A stretch of 56,776 bases of DNA from an uncultured Collinsella sp. Its GTDB lineage: Bacteria; Actinomycetota; Coriobacteriia; Coriobacteriales; Coriobacteriaceae. The translations under genes and the position numbers were made by a program. Below, in pieces: positions 1-7,722 of the stretch (its first letter is position 1; every line of letters starts with the position of its first letter). Location: contig CATWID010000009.1 in NCBI GenBank assembly GCA_958350755.1, positions 1 to 56,776 of the forward strand. The letters run 5' to 3'. A model generated the notes under the pieces. It searched no databases. It was not told the DNA's origin and saw nothing but the letters and a program-made list of their open reading frames with translations.

Positions 1-1
1 G

Positions 2-724
2 AAGGTCGACGGCTCCAAGGAGTACGCGCTCGTCAAGGACGGTACGCTCACCGTCGGCACCTCTGCCGAGTACGCGCCGTTTGAGTACAAGGATGACAAC
101 GGCGACTACCAGGGCTTTGACCTTGAACTCATTAAGGCTATCGGCGATAAGCTGGGTCTGGATGTCGAGTACGTCAACAATGACTTTGACACGCTGGTTC
201 CGGGCGTTGCTTCGGGCGCCAAGTACGACGTCGCCATCGCGGCTATCACTGACACGCCCGAGCGTGAGAAGGAAGTCACTTTCTCCGACTCTTACTACAT
301 GGACGATCAGGCTATCGTGACCAAGGTCGATAACACCGACATCACGGCCGACAACTTCAGCGAGAAGCTCAACAACGCCGACGCTACCATCATCGTCCAG
401 TCTGGCTCGACCGCCGAGGCCTTTGCCCAGGAGAACTTCCCCAAGGCCAAGATTGTTCCCTACAAGGACGCCACCGAGTGCTTCAGCGCCCTGCAGTCCG
501 ATAAGGGCGACGCAGTAGTCACCAACCGCTCCGTTGCCAGCCAGCTGACCGCCGAGCAGTTCAACACCTGCCAGACCGTCAAGCAGATTAGCACCGGCGA
601 GGAGTACGCCATCGCCATCAACCAGGGCAACACCAAGCTCAAGGACGACATCAACCAGGCCATCAAGGACCTGACCGACGACGGTACCGTTGACGCCCTC
701 ATGGCTAAGTACAGCATCAAGTAA
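2..724 (+). CDS. Polar amino-acid ABC transporter substrate-binding protein (3' part)
   Basis: This is the C-terminal part of an extracellular family-3 solute-binding protein (SBP_bac_3); the start, signal peptide and lipobox lie before the window. The reading frame is open from base 2 to the TAA at 722-724, about 240 residues. Near the beginning it reads GTSAEYAPFEY and GFDLELIKAIGDKLG, the usual first-lobe signature of amino-acid binding proteins, followed by the FDTLVPGVASGAKYDV segment. The permease and ATPase genes of the same importer follow on the same strand, so it should deliver a polar or aromatic amino acid to them. The exact ligand cannot be read from the sequence. Confidence 0.93.
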   Translation, partial: KVDGSKEYALVKDGTLTVGTSAEYAPFEYKDDNGDYQGFDLELIKAIGDKLGLDVEYVNNDFDTLVPGVASGAKYDVAIAAITDTPEREKEVTFSDSYYMDDQAIVTKVDNTDITADNFSEKLNNADATIIVQSGSTAEAFAQENFPKAKIVPYKDATECFSALQSDKGDAVVTNRSVASQLTAEQFNTCQTVKQISTGEEYAIAINQGNTKLKDDINQAIKDLTDDGTVDALMAKYSIK

Positions 725-745
725 ATTAATGCTTGATTGCGTGCG

Positions 746-775
746 GGCCCTTTCCGTTTTGCGGAGAGGGCCTTT
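746..775 (+). terminator. Intercistronic hairpin after the binding-protein gene
   Basis: GGCCCTTTCCG at 746-756 pairs with CGGAGAGGGCC at 762-772 over 11 bp with one G-U pair and a 5-nt loop. Only three T residues follow, so it is a weak terminator or a processing/attenuation hairpin. Such a site could keep the binding-protein mRNA more abundant than the permease mRNA. Confidence 0.55.
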
Positions 776-840
776 GCGCTTCTCTCGACGGACCGCGTTT
801 CCGTCTTGTTTTGCCGGCAACTTCTACGATAGGAGCCACC

Positions 841-2202
841 TTGTCTCGATTGAACAAAGGGGCCACGGAGCAGCGTTTTTCACTGTCCGCCTTGCTCCAA
901 AAGCTAGCCTGCGTCATGGCCGTGGCGCTCGCGCTGGTGTGCGCGGGGGCATATGCGCCCACGACCGCCCAGGCGCTTGAGACCGCAAAGATTACCGCCC
1001 GACCCAACACCGGTTCGGGCAGCGCTGTGGTCGGCGGCACCGAGACGCGCATTACCTGGGAAGTTCAGGCCGATGCCGACGAGGAGCTGAGCGGTCTTTC
1101 GCTGACGTTTGTCGACGGCGCGACGTTTGGTACCGATGACACGCGATTGACGATGCTCTCGGGCGAGGACCTCATGGACCGTACGCCCATGAAGCCCACG
1201 TGCAAGGCCGATGGCCAGACGCTCAAGATCGACTTTGGCGAGACGGCGCCTGCCGGCGGCTTTTTCCGTGTCGAGGTTTACGGCGTGACGTTCCCCGTCG
1301 AGGGCGGCGACGAGGCCTTTAGCGGAACCTACATCTTGGCTGACGGCTCGACCAAGAAGATCTCCAAGATTCCGTCGGTGGAGATCAAGGGCGTGACGGC
1401 ATTCGATAACTTCCTGGCCGACCTTAAGGAGCAGCCGTGGATCGAGGCGTGGAACTCAAATATGTTCCTCCGCCTGTTCCTGAACCCGGTTATTTTGGTC
1501 CAGAGCCTGCCGATCGTCTTCAAGGGCTTCCTCATGTCGCTCTCGATCGTGCTTGTGGCGTTCCCGTTGGCAATTCCCTTCGGTTTTGCGTTGTCGCTCA
1601 TGCGCATCTCCAAGTCGCGCATCCTGCGCTGCCTTGCCGGCATCTACGTGAATATCATCCGCGGCACGCCGGCGTTCCTGCAGATCTATATCGCGTTCTT
1701 TGGCCTGCCACTGGCCGGCGTCAAGGTGGATGATTATGTCCTGGGCGTCATCGTCATGGCCATGAACTCGTCTGCGTATCTGTGCGAGATCTTCCGTGCC
1801 GGTATTCAGTCGATTCCTAAGGGTCAAAACGAGGCTGCTCGCTCGCTGGGCATGAATGCCTTCCAGACACTACTCTACGTTATGATTCCGCAGACGTTCC
1901 GCAATGTTCTGCCTACGTTGACCAGCGAGTTTATCCTGCTCTACAAGGATACGTCGCTGCTCGCCGCCGTGGGCGTGGTCGAGATCGTCATGAACGCCCG
2001 TACCATCGTGGCCACGACGGGCTCCATTACGCCGTATGTGGTTGCCGCCCTGTTCTATCTGGTTATTACCCTGCCGCTTGCGCGCTTGGTGAGCGGTCTT
2101 GAGGCGAGGCTTTTGGGGACGACCGAGACCAAGAAAAAGCGTCCCAACAAGAGCGCTGGGCAGGTTGTCGCCACGCCCGCCGATCATATCGCCGGTCTGT
2201 AA
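841..2202 (+). CDS. Amino-acid ABC transporter permease with exported N-terminal domain
   Basis: This is the membrane permease of the amino-acid importer. I place the start at TTG 841 because AGGAG lies at 831-835; an open frame upstream to 733 has no such site and crosses the hairpin at 746-775. The 453-residue product begins with a basic region and a hydrophobic stretch ending near TTAQA, like a signal peptide. About 130 mostly beta-rich residues follow (ITWEVQADADEELSG). From about residue 205 there are several membrane segments and the inner-membrane coupling motif EAARSLGMNAF, typical of BPD_transp_1 permeases of the HisM/GlnP type. A secreted N-terminal domain is unusual for such permeases and may help receive ligand. 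The ATPase gene follows 12 bp downstream. Confidence 0.9.
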   Translation: MSRLNKGATEQRFSLSALLQKLACVMAVALALVCAGAYAPTTAQALETAKITARPNTGSGSAVVGGTETRITWEVQADADEELSGLSLTFVDGATFGTDDTRLTMLSGEDLMDRTPMKPTCKADGQTLKIDFGETAPAGGFFRVEVYGVTFPVEGGDEAFSGTYILADGSTKKISKIPSVEIKGVTAFDNFLADLKEQPWIEAWNSNMFLRLFLNPVILVQSLPIVFKGFLMSLSIVLVAFPLAIPFGFALSLMRISKSRILRCLAGIYVNIIRGTPAFLQIYIAFFGLPLAGVKVDDYVLGVIVMAMNSSAYLCEIFRAGIQSIPKGQNEAARSLGMNAFQTLLYVMIPQTFRNVLPTLTSEFILLYKDTSLLAAVGVVEIVMNARTIVATTGSITPYVVAALFYLVITLPLARLVSGLEARLLGTTETKKKRPNKSAGQVVATPADHIAGL

Positions 2203-2214
2203 GGAGGTCCTGGC

Positions 2215-2964
<750 letters not shown>

Positions 2965-2990
2965 CGGCGCCTCGAGGTTGTCGATATAAC

Positions 2991-3030
2991 AAACGGGGAC
3001 CGGATATGTATCCGGCCCTGTTTTTGTTTG
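2991..3030 (+). terminator. Rho-independent terminator of the amino-acid ABC operon
   Basis: The segment AAACGGGGACCGGAT is followed by ATGT and its near-complement ATCCGGCCCTGTTT, with a run of T residues at 3021-3025 and more Ts after it. It lies 27 bp after the ATPase stop and before the convergent flavodoxin gene. Confidence 0.85.
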
Positions 3031-3096
3031 GGCATGAGCGACTGTTGTTGTGCGGTGCTCGGCTGTCAGCTGCTTTGAGACTTTATGCCGGCTTCG

Positions 3097-3516
3097 TTAG
3101 GCCAGCTCCGCTCCCAGAGCCTTGCAGGCCGCCTCGCCCTCATCGTCGGGGGCGTCGTAGCAAATGACGGAATCGACGACGTTGACACCTGCCTCGTCGG
3201 CATCCGCCTTCCAGTTGTCCATCCATTCGCCCTCGGCCCACGAATAAGAGCCAAAGAGGACGACCTTCTTGTCGCCGAGGGTTTCCTTGACTTCGTCCCA
3301 CATCGGCTGGAACTCATCGTACTCGAGCTCCTCGGAGCCCATGGCGGGGCAGCCGAAGGCGAAGGCGTCATAGCCGGTGGCCTTGTCGGCGGAGAAGTCG
3401 GCGCAGGAGATGACATCTGTCTCGGCGCCGACTGACGTCGCGCCCTCGGCAACGAGGTTTGCCATGGCCTCGGTGTTGCCCGTGCCGCTCCAGTAGACGA
3501 CTGCGATCTTGCTCAT
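3097..3516 (-). CDS. Flavodoxin
   Basis: A 139-residue short-chain flavodoxin, a soluble FMN protein that shuttles electrons in place of ferredoxin. The phosphate-binding loop SGTGNTEAM sits at residues 10-18, immediately after the first beta strand (KIAVVYW). Acidic residues dominate, with aromatic residues in the GSYSWAEGEWMDNW segment where the isoalloxazine ring binds. I start at the ATG whose complement is 3514-3516, since AAAGGA lies just upstream; a longer open frame has no support. It is followed upstream by a DUF3793 gene on the same strand, so the two may be co-transcribed. Confidence 0.93.
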   Translation of the reverse strand: MSKIAVVYWSGTGNTEAMANLVAEGATSVGAETDVISCADFSADKATGYDAFAFGCPAMGSEELEYDEFQPMWDEVKETLGDKKVVLFGSYSWAEGEWMDNWKADADEAGVNVVDSVICYDAPDDEGEAACKALGAELA

Positions 3517-3562
3517 GTGTTGTCCTTTCGGTTGTGCGGCGTGCGGCCGCGGTTTGTATGTT

Positions 3563-4267
3563 CTATCGGGTTGCCTGGGCAAGTTTTGCCAGGCTATGGC
3601 CCTGCTGATAGACATGGGTGAGGTGTTGCGTGCAAGCGCGGTAGGATTCGAACGTCGCAAGCGCTTGCCCGACATTCGTGTAGACCTTCCAAGGTCCAAA
3701 GACCTTGTAGTTCTCGCCATGCTGGACGATAAATTGACGCACATCTTCGTAGGGATATCCCAAAAAATAGCCAATTTCGTGAGGAAACTCGCAGGTGCAG
3801 CCGTCGCCGCAAGGTTCGCTCTGCGCAAGAACGCATGGTCCGTCGGCGCAGGCGCTTTCCGTGGCATTGCTGCTTGCCAGCGTGATGCGCGCGGCGAGAT
3901 GCACCAGGGATGCGGGCAGGTTGTGGACATCGTAACCTTCGGCGGCAAGCGCCGTCGTGGCGCGGGGGTCGGAGAGGTATCGCATGAGGTCCGCAGGGCG
4001 GTACACATAGATGAGCGCTCCGCAGGGGCGCCAGACCAAGACGCTCGTGTGGATGCCGAACGGTTGGAGTTCGCGGTTGCATTGAGCTATGACGGCAAGG
4101 AGATGTGTACGACGCACTTCGATATGGGGGTTGCCGGACTTGCCGTTTTGACTTGCGTAGACGCCGGGATAGGTAAAGAGCGATGCCGGCTTGATGCCCG
4201 CGAGCGTGGGAGAGCAGTTGCGCACGATTGCTGCCTGAAACGTTGGGATGTCTATGGTTCGAGTCAC
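3563..4267 (-). CDS. DUF3793 family protein
   Basis: A 234-residue soluble protein of a family of unknown function. The C-terminal signature HEIGYFLGYPYEDVRQFI, then GPWKVYTNVGQA and later FESYRACTQHL, is what identifies it. Cys residues cluster in the middle (ESACADGPCVLAQSEPCGDGCTCEF), which could bind a metal or heme, but this is inference. The start is GTG at 4265-4267 with AAGGAG a few bases upstream. It lies 46 bp before the flavodoxin gene, a pairing I associate with anaerobic Clostridia and Coriobacteriia. A redox or iron-related role is plausible but unproven. Confidence 0.85.
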   Translation of the reverse strand: MTRTIDIPTFQAAIVRNCSPTLAGIKPASLFTYPGVYASQNGKSGNPHIEVRRTHLLAVIAQCNRELQPFGIHTSVLVWRPCGALIYVYRPADLMRYLSDPRATTALAAEGYDVHNLPASLVHLAARITLASSNATESACADGPCVLAQSEPCGDGCTCEFPHEIGYFLGYPYEDVRQFIVQHGENYKVFGPWKVYTNVGQALATFESYRACTQHLTHVYQQGHSLAKLAQATR

Positions 4268-4359
4268 GGCGCTCCTTACGGATCTAAACTGTTAGCCTAG
4301 GAAAACTTATACACGAAAGTAAGCCATGGTCAACAAAAAAGTTTGAAGAGGGAAACTAA

Positions 4360-4412
4360 TTGACCGAACAGACATGATTTTGGGTTAAGATGGGGACACC
4401 CCATGGGGGTAT
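4360..4412 (+). promoter_or_regulatory. Candidate promoter with GC-rich dyad upstream of the HMA gene
   Basis: TTGACC at 4360-4365 and TAAGAT at 4386-4391 could be -35 and -10 boxes, though the 20-bp spacing is longer than usual. Directly downstream is an imperfect dyad, ACACCCC (4396-4402), ATG, GGGGTAT (4406-4412). Its C/G-rich halves resemble operators of copper-sensing CsoR proteins, which fits the metal-binding product. No CsoR gene is in the window. Confidence 0.4.
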
Positions 4413-4441
4413 CTAGATAGTGCTACTTGAAAGGGGAGCGC

Positions 4442-4825
4442 ATGAGTGACTTGCTCAACCCTGCGAATCTCATCGTGCTGGCCGTCATTGCCGTCGGCAT
4501 GTTTTTTGGACTGCGTCGCATTGCCGCTTCGACACACGGGAAGAGTTGTTGCAGCGATGGTGCGAGCGGCAAGAAGGCCAAAAAGGTTGTTGTGGTGGAT
4601 ACCGATGCGTCACACTATCCCTATGGCGATGAGCTGCTCATCGGCGGCATGAGCTGTGAAGGCTGCGCTCAGAACGTAGCCAATGCCCTCAATGCGCTGG
4701 ATGGTGTGTGGGCTACGGTAACGTACGCGGACCACACAGCGCGTGTGCGCTCCAAGCGGCCGATCAATCGCGGTGTCCTTGAGACTGCCGTGAGAGATGC
4801 GGGTTACTACGTCATGACGCTGTAA
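4442..4825 (+). CDS. Membrane-anchored heavy-metal-associated (HMA) domain protein
   Basis: A 127-residue protein with one N-terminal membrane segment (about residues 9-24), a short Cys-containing linker (KSCCSDG) and a C-terminal HMA domain. The HMA metal site is GGMSCEGCAQNV, the MxCxxC motif that binds Cu(I) or a similar soft metal in copper chaperones and P-type ATPase tails. It probably receives or holds copper at the inner membrane face. The ATG at 4442 is chosen because AAGGGGAG precedes it; an in-frame TTG 15 bp upstream is less likely. No transporter gene is adjacent, so the partner is elsewhere. The dyad at 4396-4412 may control it. Confidence 0.85.
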   Translation: MSDLLNPANLIVLAVIAVGMFFGLRRIAASTHGKSCCSDGASGKKAKKVVVVDTDASHYPYGDELLIGGMSCEGCAQNVANALNALDGVWATVTYADHTARVRSKRPINRGVLETAVRDAGYYVMTL

Positions 4826-4851
4826 GCGTCGCTCTGGGTGCGCTTCCTTGG

Positions 4852-5277
4852 CTAGGCTCGTCCGCGCAGTTCGATGTCTTGGATGTCGTCGAAGTCGATG
4901 GCGATGTCTCGGAGCTTGAGGAGCTTGAAGGCGGGGAGCGCCTCGTCGAGGATGCCGGTGCGGCTGCGATAGCCGTATGTATCGTAATAGGTGACACGAA
5001 CCAAGTCGCCACGTTTGAGACCCTCGAGCTTTTTAGAAAGTACGAGGGCTTTTTCTTCCGTGAGCTCACGTTTTGACTCGACGGTGATTTCCTGCTTGCG
5101 CACGAGTTCGTAGTATCCCGTGAGGGCGGCAAAGGGCATAAACTGTGCGGCGCGGTTGGCGCGCACGGCACCGTTGGCAGTGAGGTTGGGGTCGGCGGCG
5201 CGGCGTCTGCCCTCGGGGTCCGCCAGGCGCTCGAAGGCGGTCGGCGGGCGCACGGGCTGCTGCTTGGGTTTAGGCAC
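4852..5277 (-). CDS. YolD-like protein
   Basis: This 141-residue protein belongs to the YolD-like family, small proteins encoded beside UvrX/UmuC-type translesion polymerases in Gram-positive bacteria. The characteristic start of the domain is seen in RAAQFMPFAALTGYYELVRK, followed by a charged helix and the beta-rich GDLVRVTYYDTYGYRSRTG. I choose the GTG at 5275-5277 because GGAGG (complement of 5283-5287) precedes it. This makes the gene overlap the end of the polymerase gene by 8 bp, indicating translational coupling. By analogy with other YolD proteins it may modulate the polymerase during the SOS response. Confidence 0.87.
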   Translation of the reverse strand: MPKPKQQPVRPPTAFERLADPEGRRRAADPNLTANGAVRANRAAQFMPFAALTGYYELVRKQEITVESKRELTEEKALVLSKKLEGLKRGDLVRVTYYDTYGYRSRTGILDEALPAFKLLKLRDIAIDFDDIQDIELRGRA

Positions 5278-6775
5278 GATGTCCTCCAACTTGGCCGTTG
5301 CGTTCGCGCGCGGTGGCGCCGGCGGTAAAGCTTAATCCCTTGACGAGCGCGTTCTTGCCGTACTTGCCTTTCACGGCCAGGACGGCGCGCGCCAGGTCGC
5401 GCTCGCGCTCATCGGCCTCGATATCGCTGAACAGATCGATGGTGGCAAATTCCTCGGGCACAAGATTGCCAAATCCCAGGTTGATGCGCTTGACCGGTCG
5501 TTTGGGATCGACCGTTTGTGCCCAAAGGTCATCGAAATACCCCATGATTTTCTTAAACGAATTAGTGCGCTCGGGCAGCTTTCGCGAGGCGTTGGAGTGC
5601 GCAAAGAGTGCGGCATAGCCACCACGCGGTTTGCCGCCATGCTCTCCCACAAAGATGCCATCGATTGCCTGCGCTTCGCGCACCAGGCGACGCCTTTCGT
5701 CATCGCGCTGGACGGGCTTGGGAGCACGGGGCGCGAGCTCGGGGCCGTCGGTCGCTGCGGGCTCGATGCCCGAGGTGCTCGAGCGCAAGTGTCCGCAGCC
5801 GTCTATATACTGCGCCGTGCCGCTGGCGTTGAGCCGGCGTATGTCGGCGCGCTCGCTCGCGTAGCCCACAAAGAGCGAGATGCTGTCGCAGACCACGTGC
5901 TTATCGACTAGATCCAACACGGCGTTGTCGACCATTTCGCGCAAGACGGTGTAGGCCTGCTCGTAGGCATAGCCCTTCGAGAGCACCTGTCCTGTGGTGG
6001 TCGAGGTCGCTTGCGGGCGATAGGCTTGGATATCGGCGATGGTTGTCGGCTCGCGCCCGAAGGCGTGGTCGATGAGATATTCGGCGTTGACGCCGAGTTC
6101 GTCGTAGAGCAGGTTCTCGTCGAGTGCGGCGACGCCCATCAGGTCGTAGACGCCGTATTTCTCGAGACGGGCCGCCACGCCGGGGCCGATGCCCCAGATG
6201 TCGGTGATGGGGCGATGGGGCCAGATCTCCTTGCGAAAGATCTCGTCGTCGAGTACGCCAATGCGGCTGGCTACGTGCTTGGCGGTGATGTCGAGCGCCA
6301 CCTTGGCCTGAAATAGGTTGGGGCCGATCCCGACCGTTGCCGTGATGCCCGTGCGCGCGAGGACTTCGTCGCGTAACATGCAGGCGAACCCTTCCGCATC
6401 GGTGTGATAGAGGTCCAGATAGGGCGTCACGTCGATAAAGCATTCGTCGATGGAGTAGACGTGAATGTCTTGCGGACTCACGTATTCCAGATAGATGCCG
6501 TAGATTTTCGCCGACACCTCCATGTAGTGCTGCATGCGCGGTACGGCCTTGATGCAGTCGATGCCGTCGGGAATCTCGAACAGACGGCAGCGATTGTGTA
6601 TCCCGAGGTCCTTCATAGCCTGTGTGATGGCGAGGCAGATGGTCGTGCGCCCGCGCGATTCGTCGGCAACGACCAGGCACGTAGTGAGTGGGTCGAGTCC
6701 GCGGTCGACGCACTCGACACTGGCGTAAAACGTCTTAAGGTCGATGCAGATATAGGTGTGACGCTCGTGTCCCAC
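5270..6775 (-). CDS. Y-family DNA polymerase (UvrX/UmuC-like)
   Basis: A 501-residue translesion DNA polymerase that copies past damaged bases. Catalytic carboxylates are visible in YICIDLKTFYASVEC (Asp12) and YSIDECFIDV (Asp110, Glu111). The helix-hairpin-helix thumb region appears as ITDIWGIGPGVAARLEKYG. The C-terminal little-finger part carries low-complexity inserts and ends in a basic region. The GTG at 6773-6775 is the likely start, with GGGAGG upstream; a longer open frame to 6847 would begin inside the promoter's -35 box and cannot be translated from that transcript. Two LexA-type boxes sit between promoter and start, so expression should be SOS-induced. It is coupled to the YolD gene. 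Confidence 0.93.
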   Translation of the reverse strand: MGHERHTYICIDLKTFYASVECVDRGLDPLTTCLVVADESRGRTTICLAITQAMKDLGIHNRCRLFEIPDGIDCIKAVPRMQHYMEVSAKIYGIYLEYVSPQDIHVYSIDECFIDVTPYLDLYHTDAEGFACMLRDEVLARTGITATVGIGPNLFQAKVALDITAKHVASRIGVLDDEIFRKEIWPHRPITDIWGIGPGVAARLEKYGVYDLMGVAALDENLLYDELGVNAEYLIDHAFGREPTTIADIQAYRPQATSTTTGQVLSKGYAYEQAYTVLREMVDNAVLDLVDKHVVCDSISLFVGYASERADIRRLNASGTAQYIDGCGHLRSSTSGIEPAATDGPELAPRAPKPVQRDDERRRLVREAQAIDGIFVGEHGGKPRGGYAALFAHSNASRKLPERTNSFKKIMGYFDDLWAQTVDPKRPVKRINLGFGNLVPEEFATIDLFSDIEADERERDLARAVLAVKGKYGKNALVKGLSFTAGATARERNGQVGGHRA

Positions 6776-6787
6776 GCGTCCTCCCAT

Positions 6788-6847
6788 CAAACACATGTTC
6801 TTATCGAATACATGTTCGATAATACCTGCTTGCGCGGACATCGTCAA
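6788..6847 (-). promoter_or_regulatory. SOS promoter with two LexA boxes
   Basis: On the minus strand TTGACG (6842-6847) and TATTAT (6819-6824) are separated by exactly 17 bp, a near-consensus housekeeping promoter. The -10 box is followed at once by CGAACATGTATTCG (complement of 6805-6818) and then AGAACATGTGTTTG (complement of 6788-6801). Each differs by one base from the Gram-positive LexA consensus CGAACRNRYGTTYG. The tandem boxes cover the transcription start, which suggests tight, cooperative LexA repression. Confidence 0.85.
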
Positions 6848-6998
6848 AACCTGTCCCTCTTTGGCGGGTATGGTCGTGCGGTTGCATCGGGTTTTTTAAC
6901 GCAGCTCTAAAGAGAGCGAAACAGCTCGGAAAACCTCGCTTCGTAGCATGAGCCTAACGATTGATACCGCCTATACGCACGGAAGGGTTGTGGGGATA

Positions 6999-7523
6999 AT
7001 GGTCAACTATGGGTTTGGTATGCCGACGCGCTTGGTTGCGGATGGGGATGTGGCTCGCTGGTGCGGACGATTGGTCGCTCACTACGGTGGCACCAAGGCG
7101 CTGGTTGTGCTGGGCGGTGACAAGCATACGCGCGATGAGCTTGTCTCGGCGGCACTTGGCTCGCTTGATCGAGCCCTACTCGAGCGTGTGCTTTTCCGCT
7201 GCGGCTCGTTTGAGGGCGACGGGGGAGACGAGCTGATCGACGAAGCCGTGGCCCTGGCGACCGACGAAGGCGTAAACTTTGTCCTGGCGATTGGCGATGC
7301 CGATACTGCTGGCTTTGCGCGCGAGCTCGCGCGTCGCATGGCGGCGCTCGATGCCGACGAAGACGGCTTTGTGCCTTATGGATGCATTGTCTCGGAGGGC
7401 AAGGTGCCTGCTGTCGTGGGCACCGGCGAGGTCCCCGTTTTTGCCATTATCGCGCCCGAACTGCTGGAGGACATCGGGTCTCCTCTGCGTGAGTTGCTCG
7501 GTAGCGTCTGCGCTGCGGCCTAA
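6999..7523 (+). CDS. Orphan iron-containing alcohol dehydrogenase-like N-terminal domain
   Basis: About 174 residues that resemble only the N-terminal nucleotide-binding half of iron-containing alcohol dehydrogenases. The opening NYGFGMPTRLV and the strand ALVVLGGDKHTRDELV match the family's first Rossmann strand and loop. However, the GGGS motif in the canonical AVGGGSVID segment is replaced by AIGDADTAG. The iron-binding C-terminal half is missing, so dehydrogenase activity is doubtful. I prefer the ATG at 6999; an in-frame ATG at 6948 would add 17 residues unlike the family and has no clear ribosome-binding site. It may be a degraded paralogue or a domain with a new role. Confidence 0.7.
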   Translation: MVNYGFGMPTRLVADGDVARWCGRLVAHYGGTKALVVLGGDKHTRDELVSAALGSLDRALLERVLFRCGSFEGDGGDELIDEAVALATDEGVNFVLAIGDADTAGFARELARRMAALDADEDGFVPYGCIVSEGKVPAVVGTGEVPVFAIIAPELLEDIGSPLRELLGSVCAAA

Positions 7524-7533
7524 TATTTGCCAT

Positions 7534-7597
7534 AAAGGGACGGGTTATTTTTGGTTGGTAAAGCGTTTGACCTGCCAAAATAAACCTGTCCCTTTTT
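7534..7597 (+). repeat. Palindromic repeat, copy of a dispersed element
   Basis: The sequence from AAAGGGACGGGTTATT (7534) is complementary to the segment ending ACCTGTCCCTTTTT (7597), giving a long stem that may also terminate transcription. The right arm (7571-7597), read on the minus strand, matches 51679-51705 at 26 of 27 positions. It is therefore a dispersed repeat rather than a local terminator only. Confidence 0.7.
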
Positions 7598-7680
7598 GTT
7601 CGGTTGCCGTTTGGGGGCCGATTGGCAACGCTCGCTGATTGTAGTCTTGACCTGCGCTAGAATAGTGGCATCTGAATGTC

Positions 7681-7704
7681 CGGGCGCATGGAGGCGTGCG
7701 CCCG
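7681..7704 (+). other. 5' UTR hairpin of pgi
   Basis: CGGGCGCA (7681-7688) and TGCGCCCG (7697-7704) form a perfect 8-bp stem with an 8-nt loop. It ends 6 bp before the GAGGAGG ribosome-binding site of pgi. It may protect the mRNA 5' end; no ligand-binding fold is apparent. Confidence 0.5.
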
Positions 7705-7722
7705 TATGCTGAGGAGGACTCT

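Noticed and set aside
733..840. Permease start at 733.
   Set aside because: It would put the intercistronic hairpin inside the coding region and place non-signal residues before the signal peptide; the TTG at 841 has AGGAG in place.
4427..4441. TTG start for the HMA protein.
   Set aside because: The ATG at 4442 has the better-spaced AAGGGGAG; the TTG lies before that site.
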